64,000 nt of DNA from Clostridium polyendosporum. Its GTDB lineage: Bacteria > Bacillota > Clostridia > Clostridiales > Clostridiaceae. The stretch is from the NCBI RefSeq assembly GCF_018332455.1, contig NZ_BOPZ01000014.1, forward strand, positions 26,450 to 90,449. The letters are read 5' to 3'. The position numbers and the translations under genes were made by a program. Shown piece after piece: positions 27,418 through 36,209 of this stretch (its first letter is position 1; each line of letters starts with the position of its first letter). The notes beneath the pieces were generated by a model. It was not told the DNA's origin. It worked only from the letters and a program-made list of their open reading frames with translations, and did not search any database.

Positions 27418-27425
27418 GTGATTAT

Positions 27426-30281
27426 ATGAACAATGCAAAAAAAAAGAAAAAGATAAACAGATTTAATGTTATGATAGTCATCATGTTTATAATTTTTTCT
27501 GCAATTATTTCAAGACTCATATACCTTCAAGTTTATAAGTATGAAGATTATAAAGATAGAGCTAATACATCAGCAAGAAGATTTTTGCCTGAAAAAGCTC
27601 CGAGAGGAAAGATATATGATGTTAACGGTAATTTGCTTGCTACAAATATACAAACATATGTATTAACTTTTACTCAAACAACTGAATCTTATAATAATTT
27701 TTACTTAACTATGAGTAAGGTTTTTAAGTTGTTAGATGAAAATGGAGAAAAACAGCAAGATGACTTTAAATTAGAGATTAATGATAAGAATGAGCCATAT
27801 TTTGATTTTAATGTTTCATCAGATGATTCTAAACGAGCTTTAGAAATAAGATTTAAAAGAGATAGAGGGCTTAATGATGAATTAAAGAAGAAGCTATTTC
27901 CTAGAAAACAAGAGGAGTTAACAGAAGAAGAGGAATCAAAGATTGATGATGAATTAATGAAAATGTCTGCAGATGATACCTTTTATTATTTAGTTAAATT
28001 CTATAAACTTTATGGCTTGTTAAATCCTTCAGATGATGAAGCAAAAAAGTTTAATAAAATGAGCGGAGAAGAAATAACGGCAAAGCTTTTAGAAAAGTAT
28101 TCTATGGCTGATATTAGAAGATATATGCTTGTTAAAGATGCTATAAAAATGCAGAGCTTTTCAGGTTTTAAGCCTGTAACAATAGCTAATATTAATAAGA
28201 AAGATACAGCTTTTATATTCTATCAAAAACTTAATGATCTTCCTGGCATAGATGTAACAATGGAACCTACGAGAGAATATCCTTATGGATCATTAGCATC
28301 ATCCGTTTTAGGTTATGTTTCCTCTATTGATAGTAGTAAGAAGAATAGATATGAAGAAAGAGGATATGATGTTTCTACTGATTTAATCGGTAAGGCAGGA
28401 ATTGAATCTGCCTATGAATCAATTTTAAAAGGAACTACAGGAGGAACTACTGTTAAGGTTAACTCGCAGGGAAGAAAGACTGAAGAGTTATTTAAACTGG
28501 AGCCAAGCCCCGGTAAGAATATACAATTGACTATTGATAAAAATATTCAGTATGCAGTAGAGAAGACACTAGAAGAAAGACTGAAGTATGTTAGTACTCA
28601 AGTGTATAGTTCAAGTGGCTATAAAATAAGCAAAGGCTTTAACGCAACAAGAGGCGCTGCTATAGCTATTGAAGCTAAAACTGGAAGAGTATTGGCTTTA
28701 GCAAGCTATCCTGGCTTTGATCCAAATATATTTTCACAACCAGGAGCTTTAACGCCAGAGTTATCAAAGCAATTTTTTTCTCCTGATTATGAGTCCTTTG
28801 CAAAGCAGTTTATTGCAAAGTATAATCTTAATAAAACTGTTGATGATTTGTTTCCAAAGGATAATAATGGTGCAAGACAAGATAAATATGATATATATCC
28901 AAAGCCGTTTTATAATTATGCAACAATGGGATTGATTCCGCCAGGATCAACCTTTAAGCCATTAACTTCCTTGGCAGCTTTAGAAGAAGGTGTAGTAACT
29001 CCTAGTGAAACTATGGCTGACCGTAAGTATTTTAACACTCATCCGGATATTTTGGGTTCTTGGGCCCCAGCAGATGAACATGTACATGGTATTGTTGATT
29101 TAAAAAGAGCTTTGGCAGTTTCATGTAACTTTTATTACTATGAAATGGCAGTGAGAATGTATTTAAAAAATGGATCAGATAAAAATGCATTAAATACAAT
29201 AGCTAAATATGCTTGGAAGCTTGGTATGGGAACTGATCCTAATAGTAATGAAAAGGCTTCTACTGGAATTGAAATTGGAGAGAGTTTTGGTCAGACTTAT
29301 AACTATGACTATTTTAAAAAACTAGCATTATATTATCAACGTTATGAATTAGTTGATGCATTAGAAAAAGGAACATATGGTTCATATTCTTTTGTACCAT
29401 TAGATATTATTAGTAATGAAGATGGCGATAGTGATAAACTTAAAGATACTAAACAAAAAATTAAAGATGCTATAATTAATTTTATTGATAATAGTGATAG
29501 TACTAAGATAAATTCAAAGAATTTAAATAAACTTAATTCTGATCTAAAACCATTGTTAGATGAACTACAAGATAATTCTAAAATATTTAATGGTAGAATA
29601 AAAGAATATAATTCTACTGGAAAAAAGTATTCTCATAGCGCAGTTATAGCTGCTATAGACCAATTTATATATGATAAAAATGGAGCAATTAATACACCTG
29701 CTGAGCTTGTTAACGCATCTATAGGTCAAGGAGCAAATAATTTTACTTTAGTGCAACTTGCAAGCTATATTTCAACAATTGCTAATGGTGGTACACGATA
29801 TAAAGTACATCTTGTGGATAAAATAACAGATAGTAGCGGAAATGTAGTTGAAGAATTTAAACCAGAAGCTTTAAATAAAATTGATATAAAGCCTTTAAAC
29901 TTGCAAGCAATAAAAGAAGGTATGTGGATGGTAAATAATGCTTCTGGAGATGGTACAGCAAGTAATCATTTTATTAATTTTCCAATTTCTACTGCAGGTA
30001 AGACAGGTACAGCTACTTATAGAACTGATGAAGAAGACTATGGAAGAAGTGATTATGGAGTTTATGTATCATTTGCTCCAGTAGATAATCCACAAGTAGT
30101 TGTAGCGGCAGTACTCTATGATGGTTACCAAGGAAACATGGCAGCACCGATTGCAAGGGCTGTTTATGAAACATATTTTAGGGATGAAATAAAACAGCAG
30201 TTTCCCAACTACCAACCAATGTTTCCTTATACGCTTAATCCACCACTAGAAGATAAAAAGGATAATAGTATAAAGCAATAA
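27426..30281 (+). CDS. mrdA: Class B penicillin-binding protein 2 (elongasome transpeptidase)
   Basis: A membrane-anchored D,D-transpeptidase that cross-links peptidoglycan for the Rod system. One membrane helix (VMIVIMFIIFSAIISRLIY) precedes the dimerisation domain with RGKIYDVNGNLLATN. Catalytic motifs: STFK with Ser508, SCN at 566-568 and KTG at 859-861. The chain is long (951 residues) because of two charged insertions, one after residue 100 and one at about 670-750 between SxN and KTG; similar insertions occur in clostridial PBP2. It follows mreD by 8 bases and ends at a terminator. Confidence 0.93.
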   Translation: MNNAKKKKKINRFNVMIVIMFIIFSAIISRLIYLQVYKYEDYKDRANTSARRFLPEKAPRGKIYDVNGNLLATNIQTYVLTFTQTTESYNNFYLTMSKVFKLLDENGEKQQDDFKLEINDKNEPYFDFNVSSDDSKRALEIRFKRDRGLNDELKKKLFPRKQEELTEEEESKIDDELMKMSADDTFYYLVKFYKLYGLLNPSDDEAKKFNKMSGEEITAKLLEKYSMADIRRYMLVKDAIKMQSFSGFKPVTIANINKKDTAFIFYQKLNDLPGIDVTMEPTREYPYGSLASSVLGYVSSIDSSKKNRYEERGYDVSTDLIGKAGIESAYESILKGTTGGTTVKVNSQGRKTEELFKLEPSPGKNIQLTIDKNIQYAVEKTLEERLKYVSTQVYSSSGYKISKGFNATRGAAIAIEAKTGRVLALASYPGFDPNIFSQPGALTPELSKQFFSPDYESFAKQFIAKYNLNKTVDDLFPKDNNGARQDKYDIYPKPFYNYATMGLIPPGSTFKPLTSLAALEEGVVTPSETMADRKYFNTHPDILGSWAPADEHVHGIVDLKRALAVSCNFYYYEMAVRMYLKNGSDKNALNTIAKYAWKLGMGTDPNSNEKASTGIEIGESFGQTYNYDYFKKLALYYQRYELVDALEKGTYGSYSFVPLDIISNEDGDSDKLKDTKQKIKDAIINFIDNSDSTKINSKNLNKLNSDLKPLLDELQDNSKIFNGRIKEYNSTGKKYSHSAVIAAIDQFIYDKNGAINTPAELVNASIGQGANNFTLVQLASYISTIANGGTRYKVHLVDKITDSSGNVVEEFKPEALNKIDIKPLNLQAIKEGMWMVNNASGDGTASNHFINFPISTAGKTGTATYRTDEEDYGRSDYGVYVSFAPVDNPQVVVAAVLYDGYQGNMAAPIARAVYETYFRDEIKQQFPNYQPMFPYTLNPPLEDKKDNSIKQ

Positions 30282-30287
30282 CTTCAG

Positions 30288-30326
30288 AGTGTAACTATAT
30301 GGTTAAACATAAAGTTACACTTTTTT
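30288..30326 (+). terminator. Terminator after the mre-PBP2 unit
   Basis: AGTGTAACT pairs with AGTTACACT (interrupted loop) followed by six T. Confidence 0.85.
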
Positions 30327-30469
30327 CAAAATTAGAAAAATTTCTGTAAAAAAAAACCTTTTAGATATGTCTAGTAAAGTATATAATAGAAATATGAAAG
30401 AATAGAAGGAATTTCTGCGGCTTTTGTTGAACAATAAGAGAAGAAGGGGAGTTACTTTGGAGGTTTTTT

Positions 30470-31102
30470 ATGTTTGATGAGGGGATATTCATAAAGGGAA
30501 ATAAGGAAGGCATAAATGCAGTTATAAATATGGACAAATTTAAAGATTTTGATGAAATGCTTGAAAATTTAATAGAACGCTTGAAAACGGGAAAAAAGTT
30601 CTATAAAGGAGCAACTTTGACGCTTACTACAGATCTCAAGCATATTAATGAAAGACAAATGAGAAGATTAAAGGATATCCTTTTTGATGAGATACTAATT
30701 AAGGATTGCATCTTTAATGATAAAGAAGAAAAAGATGGTAAAGCATTTTCAGGTATTTATGAGGGAAGAACAAAGTTTCTAAGAAAAACTGTAAGAAGTG
30801 GCCAGAGTATTAATTATCCAGGAAATATAGTTATAGTAGGGGATGTTAATTCAGGTGCTGAAATTTTTGCAGCCGGTAATATAATTGTACTTGGTAGTAT
30901 TAGGGGACATGTTCATGCTGGAACTAATGGCAATATAAAAGCTATTATTGCAGCATTTTCTCTTCAACCGGAAGTTCTTCAGATTGGTAGATTTATCACC
31001 ATATCACCGGATGGAGATAAGCCGAGTTATCCAGAGGTAGCTAAAATTAAAGATGGAGAAATTATTGTTGAGCCATACGTACCTAATAAATACATATATT
31101 AG
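30470..31102 (+). CDS. minC: Septum site-determining protein MinC
   Basis: FtsZ assembly inhibitor (210 residues). The C-terminal beta-helix is clear: [20 protein letters not shown] followed by [17 protein letters not shown]. The N-terminal FtsZ-binding domain is less conserved ([16 protein letters not shown]). GGAGGT precedes the ATG. Begins the minCDE operon. Confidence 0.95.
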   Translation: MFDEGIFIKGNKEGINAVINMDKFKDFDEMLENLIERLKTGKKFYKGATLTLTTDLKHINERQMRRLKDILFDEILIKDCIFNDKEEKDGKAFSGIYEGRTKFLRKTVRSGQSINYPGNIVIVGDVNSGAEIFAAGNIIVLGSIRGHVHAGTNGNIKAIIAAFSLQPEVLQIGRFITISPDGDKPSYPEVAKIKDGEIIVEPYVPNKYIY

Positions 31103-31120
31103 CATGGAGGGATTTTTAAA

Positions 31121-31918
31121 ATGGGAATATCTATAGTTATAACTTCAGGAAAAGGTGGCGTTGGAAAAACTACTACTACAGCCAACATAGGAACTGCGCT
31201 TGCCGCTTTAGGTAACAAGGTTGTTGTAGTAGATGGAGATACAGGGCTTAGGAATCTTGATGTACTTATGGGATTAGAAAACAGAATTGTTTATACAATC
31301 ATAGATGTTATAGAAAACAGATGTAGAACTAAGCAGGCATTAATCAAGGATAAAAGATTCCCGAATTTATGCTTACTTCCAACAGCTCAAACAAAGGATA
31401 AAAATGATATAAGTCCTCAACAGATGCTTAAGCTAGTAAATGAGTTAAAGGAAGAATTCGATTATGTATTACTTGATTGTCCAGCAGGTATTGAGCAGGG
31501 TTTTGAAAATGCAATTGTTGGAGCCGATAAGGCTGTTGTAGTTGTTAATCCTGAAATAACATCTGTAAGAGATGCTGATAGAGTTATAGGTAAACTTGAT
31601 GCAAGGGGGTTAGATGATCATCAAGTTATAATTAATAGACTAAATTATGAGATGACTCAAAAGGGAGATATGCTTGATATTCCTGACATTATAGAAACAT
31701 TATCTGTAAAGCTTCTAGGTGTTGTTCCGGATGATAGAAATATTACTGTATCTACTAATAAGGGAGAACCAATCGTACTAGATGAAAAGGCTTCAGCAGG
31801 ACAAGCATTTAGAAATATAGCTAGAAGAATTACTGGTGAAGAGATTGCTATAATGGATTTAAGTAATGAATCTTCAGGTTTTCTAAGTTCGCTTAAGAAG
31901 CTTTTTAAGAGAAAATAG
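31121..31918 (+). CDS. minD: Septum site-determining ATPase MinD
   Basis: Deviant Walker A GKGGVGKTTTTANIG begins at about residue 10, DGDTGLRNLDVLMGLENR and LLDCPAGIEQGF follow, and the C-terminal amphipathic membrane-targeting helix is SSLKKLFKRK. It recruits MinC to the membrane. Eighteen bases after minC and 11 before minE. Confidence 0.97.
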   Translation: MGISIVITSGKGGVGKTTTTANIGTALAALGNKVVVVDGDTGLRNLDVLMGLENRIVYTIIDVIENRCRTKQALIKDKRFPNLCLLPTAQTKDKNDISPQQMLKLVNELKEEFDYVLLDCPAGIEQGFENAIVGADKAVVVVNPEITSVRDADRVIGKLDARGLDDHQVIINRLNYEMTQKGDMLDIPDIIETLSVKLLGVVPDDRNITVSTNKGEPIVLDEKASAGQAFRNIARRITGEEIAIMDLSNESSGFLSSLKKLFKRK

Positions 31919-31929
31919 GGGGTGAAAGT

Positions 31930-32196
31930 ATGGACTTTCTTAAAATGTTTTCAAGTAAGCCAACTCCTAAGGAAGTGGCAAAGGATAGGTTGAAACTTAT
32001 ACTTATTCATGATAGAGGGGATTTAGCTCCGGAAATTTTAGAAAATATAAAGAAAGAGATATTAGAAGTACTTTCAAAATATGTTGAAATAGACAATGAG
32101 GATGTAGATATCGCAGTTACAAAGTGCAGTGAAATTGAAGGAAATTCACCAGCATTAGTAGCAAATATTCCAATAAAGAATATAAAGGGAAGATAA
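31930..32196 (+). CDS. minE: Cell division topological factor MinE
   Basis: An 88-residue protein with the MinE features: N-terminal amphipathic start (MDFLKMFSSKPTPKEVAKDRL), the MinD-contact helix LKLILIHDRGDLAPEILENI and a beta-rich dimerisation tail. Presence of MinE beside MinC and MinD means an oscillating Min system, as in several clostridia, rather than the DivIVA-anchored Bacillus form. Confidence 0.95.
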   Translation: MDFLKMFSSKPTPKEVAKDRLKLILIHDRGDLAPEILENIKKEILEVLSKYVEIDNEDVDIAVTKCSEIEGNSPALVANIPIKNIKGR

Positions 32197-32206
32197 ATTT
32201 TTGTTT

Positions 32207-32262
32207 ATAGATACACAACTTCATAACTGAATTGTTTAAGGAGTGAAGTTGTGCATCTTTAT
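32207..32262 (+). repeat. Repeat B, copy 3 (short form)
   Basis: ATAGATACACAACTTCATAA, CTGAATTGTTTAAGGAG then TGAAGTTGTGCATCTTTAT: 17-base imperfect terminal inverted repeats round a minimal centre. Confidence 0.8.
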
Positions 32263-32299
32263 TAAGTATGTAGTATTGTAAAGGGTTCTACTTTTTTAC

Positions 32300-32364
32300 T
32301 TGCTATCTTTTCACAAAGTGAAATCTGGCTAGAAATGAATAGGTTAATACCTATTCATTTTTAC
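32300..32364 (+). repeat. Repeat A, copy 6 (first of a tandem pair)
   Basis: TTTTCACAAAGTGAAATCTGG, then AAATGAATAGG and CCTATTCATTTTTA as the second hairpin. Confidence 0.85.
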
Positions 32365-32365
32365 T

Positions 32366-32432
32366 TGGCACCATTTCGTAAAGTGAAATATGAATAAAAC
32401 TGAACAGGCCCGATGCCTGTCTGTTTTATTAA
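32366..32432 (+). repeat. Repeat A, copy 7 (second of the tandem pair)
   Basis: GGCACCATTTCGTAAAGTGA then AAACTGAACAGGC, CGATGCCTGTCTGTTTTATT. It begins one or two bases after the previous copy ends. Confidence 0.85.
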
Positions 32433-32507
32433 CAACTTTTTCATTTGGTTTTTATTTAATATAAGCTATAATAATTTTATTGAATATAAAATTTCGGAGG
32501 TAGTACC

Positions 32508-33635
32508 ATGTTAGAAAAATTAAAGATGGATACCAAGCTTTTTAAAGAAATAGATTTTAGTATCCTCTTTGCAACTATATCCATAGTTTTATTTGGAATA
32601 ATTAATATTTATTCTACAACAAAATTAAGTTATGGTTCTTTCTTTGCAAAAAAGCAGTTAATATGGTTTGTAGGCTCACTTATAGTTCTTTATCTTATTT
32701 TACTCTGGGATTATAATCTTTTAGAAAATCTTGTACCTATATTTTATTGGATATCAGTAGTTTTGCTTATTTATACTAAGTTTAACGGTGCAACCATAAA
32801 TGGTGCAACAGGATGGATTAGAATTGGTGGTTTTTCCATGCAGGCATCTGAGTTTGCGAAATTAGCGATTATTCTAATGCTTGCTAAAAGGCTTCAGGAA
32901 ATGGATCTTAAGATTAATAATCTTAGAAATTTTATGATATTGACTGTGTATATTTTAATTCCTGTTGGTCTTATAGTTATTCAACCAGATATGGGAATGA
33001 CTATGGTATGTTTTTTTATAGTCTTGGGAATTTTTTTCTGTGCAGGATTAGATATGAAGATAATAGGTGGAGGTCTTTTTAGTCTTGTTTTAGGTATTAT
33101 AGTGGTTTGGAATTCGGGGGTTATACAGGATTACCAAAAGAGAAGACTTACTTCCTTCTTAAATCCAGAAGCAGATGAATTAGGTTCAGGGCTTCAATTA
33201 TTACAATCTATGATAGGTATAGGTTCTGGAGGATTCTTTGGAACAGGTTTAAATTTAATGGAAGGTTCATCTCCTAGTTATGTCTCTCAATTTGTTCCAG
33301 AAAGCCAGACGGATTTTATTTTTGCAGTAATAGGAGAGCATTGGGGAACTATGGGAGCAATAGTTCTACTGATACTTTATGGGATACTCATATATAGATT
33401 TATTGTAACTGCACGTCAGGCAAAAGATATTTTTGGTTCAGTAATCTGTGTAGGGTTGTCATCATACTTTTTGTTTGGAATACTTCAAAATATTGGTATG
33501 ACAATAGGGCTTATGCCAATCACGGGAATAACTCTTCCTCTAGTAAGTTATGGAGGAAGTTCTCTACTAACAACAGTAATGTCAATAGCTTTAATAATGA
33601 ACATAGGGATGAGAAAGAAAAAAATAAATTTCTAG
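32508..33635 (+). CDS. rodA: RodA/FtsW-family glycan polymerase (SEDS)
   Basis: Integral membrane protein with about ten helices (375 residues), SEDS peptidoglycan glycosyltransferase family. Conserved blocks: [69 protein letters not shown] and [10 protein letters not shown]. Its place after mreBCD, PBP2 and minCDE favours RodA over FtsW. GGAGGT precedes the ATG. Confidence 0.94.
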   Translation: MLEKLKMDTKLFKEIDFSILFATISIVLFGIINIYSTTKLSYGSFFAKKQLIWFVGSLIVLYLILLWDYNLLENLVPIFYWISVVLLIYTKFNGATINGATGWIRIGGFSMQASEFAKLAIILMLAKRLQEMDLKINNLRNFMILTVYILIPVGLIVIQPDMGMTMVCFFIVLGIFFCAGLDMKIIGGGLFSLVLGIIVVWNSGVIQDYQKRRLTSFLNPEADELGSGLQLLQSMIGIGSGGFFGTGLNLMEGSSPSYVSQFVPESQTDFIFAVIGEHWGTMGAIVLLILYGILIYRFIVTARQAKDIFGSVICVGLSSYFLFGILQNIGMTIGLMPITGITLPLVSYGGSSLLTTVMSIALIMNIGMRKKKINF

Positions 33636-33651
33636 TAGAAAGGAGATATTT

Positions 33652-34014
33652 ATGAATATTTCACTCATTGCACATGATAAAAAGAAAAATGATTTAATTG
33701 AATTTGTAAAAAGATATAAAAATGTTTTTGAAAAACATAAACTTTTTGCAACAGGAACTACAGGAAAAAGAATACAAGAGGAAATAGGTTTGGATGTGTA
33801 TAGATTTCTTTCAGGCCCTCTTGGCGGTGATCAGCAGATAGGCGGAAGAATTGCTGAAGGAAATATGGATTTAATAATATTTTTAAGAGATCCACTTACA
33901 TCACAACCACATGAACCTGATGTAGCAGCTTTAATAAGAGTTTGTGATGTTCATCATGTTCCAATTGCAACTAACTTAGGGAGTGCTGAAGTGTTTTTAA
34001 AAGCATTAAAGTAA
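33652..34014 (+). CDS. mgsA: Methylglyoxal synthase
   Basis: Converts dihydroxyacetone phosphate to methylglyoxal and phosphate (120 residues). The family signatures are complete: [41 protein letters not shown] with catalytic Asp, [18 protein letters not shown], and [11 protein letters not shown]. It lies 16 bases after rodA with an AAAGGAGAT site, so probably the last gene of that unit, before repeats A and B. Confidence 0.97.
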   Translation: MNISLIAHDKKKNDLIEFVKRYKNVFEKHKLFATGTTGKRIQEEIGLDVYRFLSGPLGGDQQIGGRIAEGNMDLIIFLRDPLTSQPHEPDVAALIRVCDVHHVPIATNLGSAEVFLKALK

Positions 34015-34024
34015 ATTTTTGTAT

Positions 34025-34078
34025 ATAGCAAAATCTGATTAAAGGTGAATAGGTTTGATACCTATTCATTTTTATTTT
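34025..34078 (+). repeat. Repeat A, copy 8 (left end missing)
   Basis: AAAATCTGATTAAAGGTGAA then TAGG, TTGATA and CCTATTCATTTTTATTTT. Serves as the mgsA terminator. Confidence 0.75.
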
Positions 34079-34089
34079 CTAAAATATTA

Positions 34090-34225
34090 AAGATACACAA
34101 CTTTACTCCTTAAACAATTCATGAAAATAGCCTCGACATTCAATACTTTTCCTAAAATTCTTAATTCAATATGAACTTCTATATCATCGATTATAAATTC
34201 AGTTATGAAGTTGTGTATCTATATA
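34090..34225 (-). repeat. Repeat B, copy 4 (long form, inverted relative to copy 3)
   Basis: Begins AGATACACAACTTTACTCC and TTAAACAATTC, the reverse complement of the right part of copy 3, and ends CAGTTATGAAGTTGTGTATC. Between them lie about 80 extra bases, flanked on both sides by ATTCA. Confidence 0.8.
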
Positions 34226-34344
34226 GAATAAATTAAATTACAGTATATAGCATAAATTCTTTTATTCATATCATATCATTAAGTTATTTTTAATATATAT
34301 ATTATGAACTTTGTTATAAAGTATGAAACAAAGGGAGGATAAAA

Positions 34345-35130
34345 ATGGGGAAGTATAACAATCAATATGAGAGTTATTATGCAAAAATTTTAGAACAAAG
34401 AAAAAATCAAGGCAATTATCTTCCTTATGCTAACTATGAAGGAAGTAACAGAGAAAGTACTAAAGAAAGTAGTTTTTGGGTAAGGAGATTATTCCAAGAA
34501 CTAATAGGGGTATTATGCTTATTTGTATTTGTCATACTGTGCAAAACTGTAAACACACCTGAAACATTAAAAGTTTATAAGTTTTCTAAGGAAACAATAA
34601 ATCAAAACTTTGACTATAAGAAATACATGTCAGAAGATTATGCTGTAGTTCTTGATAAGTTAAAATTTAAAAGTAATACGAGTTTAAGAGATAATCTTGA
34701 AAGTTATGTTGAAACTTTTAAGTCAAAGGTAACAGGAGATAAAACTCTAAATGAGAAAACAAAAGAAAGTTTTATCAAGCCAATACAGGGAAAAATTGAT
34801 GAAGAAAGTGGTAAAAAGTTGGAGGACAACGGAGTAGTATTTGAGGCTCCAGAGAATACTGAGATTATTGCGGCTTTTGATGGAACTATAAAAAAGATTG
34901 GAGAAGAAAATCTTATAGGGAAGTACTTAGTAATAGACCATGGTAATGGAATAGAAACAAGGTATGGAAGTATTAAGGAAACAATAGGAAAAGAAGGAGA
35001 TAAAATTGAGAAAGGAGAACTTATAGCAAAGAGTGGTAGCAGCTCAAAATTAGGCAAATCTTGTTTAATATTTAATTTTATTTATATGGGGGAAAATAAA
35101 ATGCCACAGGATTATATTGTTTTGAACTAG
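34345..35130 (+). CDS. spoIVFA: SpoIVFA-like protein with degenerate LytM (M23) domain
   Basis: 261 residues: a hydrophilic N-terminus, one membrane helix (LIGVLCLFVFVILCKTV, about 57-74), a spacer and a C-terminal LytM-fold domain (IIAAFDGTIKKIGEENLIGK, then YLVIDHGNGIETRYG). The usual M23 zinc ligands (HxxxD and the terminal HxH) are not present, so it should not be a peptidase. That and its place directly before the M50 gene fit SpoIVFA, the scaffold that holds the SpoIVFB protease inactive during sporulation. Sequence identity to the Bacillus protein is low, so the name rests mainly on architecture and order. Confidence 0.72.
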   Translation: MGKYNNQYESYYAKILEQRKNQGNYLPYANYEGSNRESTKESSFWVRRLFQELIGVLCLFVFVILCKTVNTPETLKVYKFSKETINQNFDYKKYMSEDYAVVLDKLKFKSNTSLRDNLESYVETFKSKVTGDKTLNEKTKESFIKPIQGKIDEESGKKLEDNGVVFEAPENTEIIAAFDGTIKKIGEENLIGKYLVIDHGNGIETRYGSIKETIGKEGDKIEKGELIAKSGSSSKLGKSCLIFNFIYMGENKMPQDYIVLN

Positions 35131-35151
35131 TAATACCTTAGGGAGAGGAAA

Positions 35152-36015
35152 ATGATAAAGCTCAGTAAATGGCTTATACCGCAACTTTTAATATTTTTAA
35201 TATTAGGGTTTAAGGCCAAAATATTTATCGCTTTTTTGTGGATAATATTTCATGAGATATTTCATTATTTTGTAGCTAAAAGCCTTGGATTAAGAGTTGA
35301 GAATTTTAACATTCATCCTTTAGGAACAACCATTGAACTTTCAGAGTTTGATGAATTATCGCTAAAAGAGGAACTCATAATTTGCCTATCAGGTCCCATT
35401 GCTAATTTAATAATGGCTTTCGTTTTTTTCCTGTTAAATAATTTCATTGGTGGATACTTTATAGAAAATTCTATGGAAATAAATTTAGTACTTGGAATTT
35501 TTAATCTTATTCCCGCTTATCCACTAGATGGAGCTAGAATTATTAGAATTATATTAAGTACAAAAATGTTATATAAGAGAGCGTATAACATAACAGCATA
35601 TTTAAGTTATATAATAGGAGTAGTATTTTTAGTATTTTTTATTTTTTTAACTTTTATACATAAGCTGAACCTAAGCTTGTTTTTTTCATCACTATTCATA
35701 ATTTTTATAACCTATAAAGAAAAAGGAAGGGTAATGTATATAATCATGGCAGATATCATAAAGAAAAGAAAAAGATTTTTAAAAAAAAGATATATTGATA
35801 ATAAAGATATATCTGTCTACCATAAGCTAGGTTTAGTAAATGTATTAGGGCTTGTGGATAAGAATAAGTTTAATACTTTTTATGTTTTGGATGGTGAAAT
35901 GAAACTTTTATTTATAATCCATGAGGATGAACTTATTGAAGCACTTAAGCTTTACGGTAATATTTCTCTAGAGGAATATATAGGGATAAAAAATAGTTGG
36001 GTAGAAAAATACTGA
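35152..36015 (+). CDS. spoIVFB: SpoIVFB-like intramembrane metalloprotease (M50)
   Basis: Site-2 protease homologue of 287 residues. Zinc site HEIFHYF (HExxH) is in the first helices, the third ligand region is NLIPAYPLDGARI (NPxxDG variant), and several hydrophobic segments follow. The C-terminal ~80 residues are soluble, as in SpoIVFB. In Bacillus the enzyme cuts pro-sigma-K in the mother cell; the same role is inferred here. Coupled to the preceding SpoIVFA-like gene (21-base gap). Confidence 0.88.
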   Translation: MIKLSKWLIPQLLIFLILGFKAKIFIAFLWIIFHEIFHYFVAKSLGLRVENFNIHPLGTTIELSEFDELSLKEELIICLSGPIANLIMAFVFFLLNNFIGGYFIENSMEINLVLGIFNLIPAYPLDGARIIRIILSTKMLYKRAYNITAYLSYIIGVVFLVFFIFLTFIHKLNLSLFFSSLFIIFITYKEKGRVMYIIMADIIKKRKRFLKKRYIDNKDISVYHKLGLVNVLGLVDKNKFNTFYVLDGEMKLLFIIHEDELIEALKLYGNISLEEYIGIKNSWVEKY

Positions 36016-36123
36016 GTATTAATTATTTAATAGCTGATAGTATATTGATAAGATAAATATAGGATAGAAAATAAACATTGGTTAATTTGTTTCATTGTGA
36101 TAAAATAAATAAATGTAATTTAC

Positions 36124-36160
36124 AAAGAAAGAAGTATAGAAATATACTTCTTTCTTTATG
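36124..36160 (+). terminator. Strong hairpin terminator after spoIVFB
   Basis: AAAGAAAGAAGTATA pairs perfectly with TATACTTCTTTCTTT around a GAAA loop. Confidence 0.85.
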
Positions 36161-36209
36161 CTATAGATATCATAAATAATAATAGATTATTTGATATAGG
36201 AGGAAAAAT

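Larger units (their letters stand above)
32197..32507. other. Intergenic region made almost entirely of repeats
   Basis: The 311 bases between minE and rodA hold repeat B copy 3 and two tandem repeat A copies. Only the last ~75 bases look like ordinary promoter/leader sequence for rodA. Confidence 0.7.
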
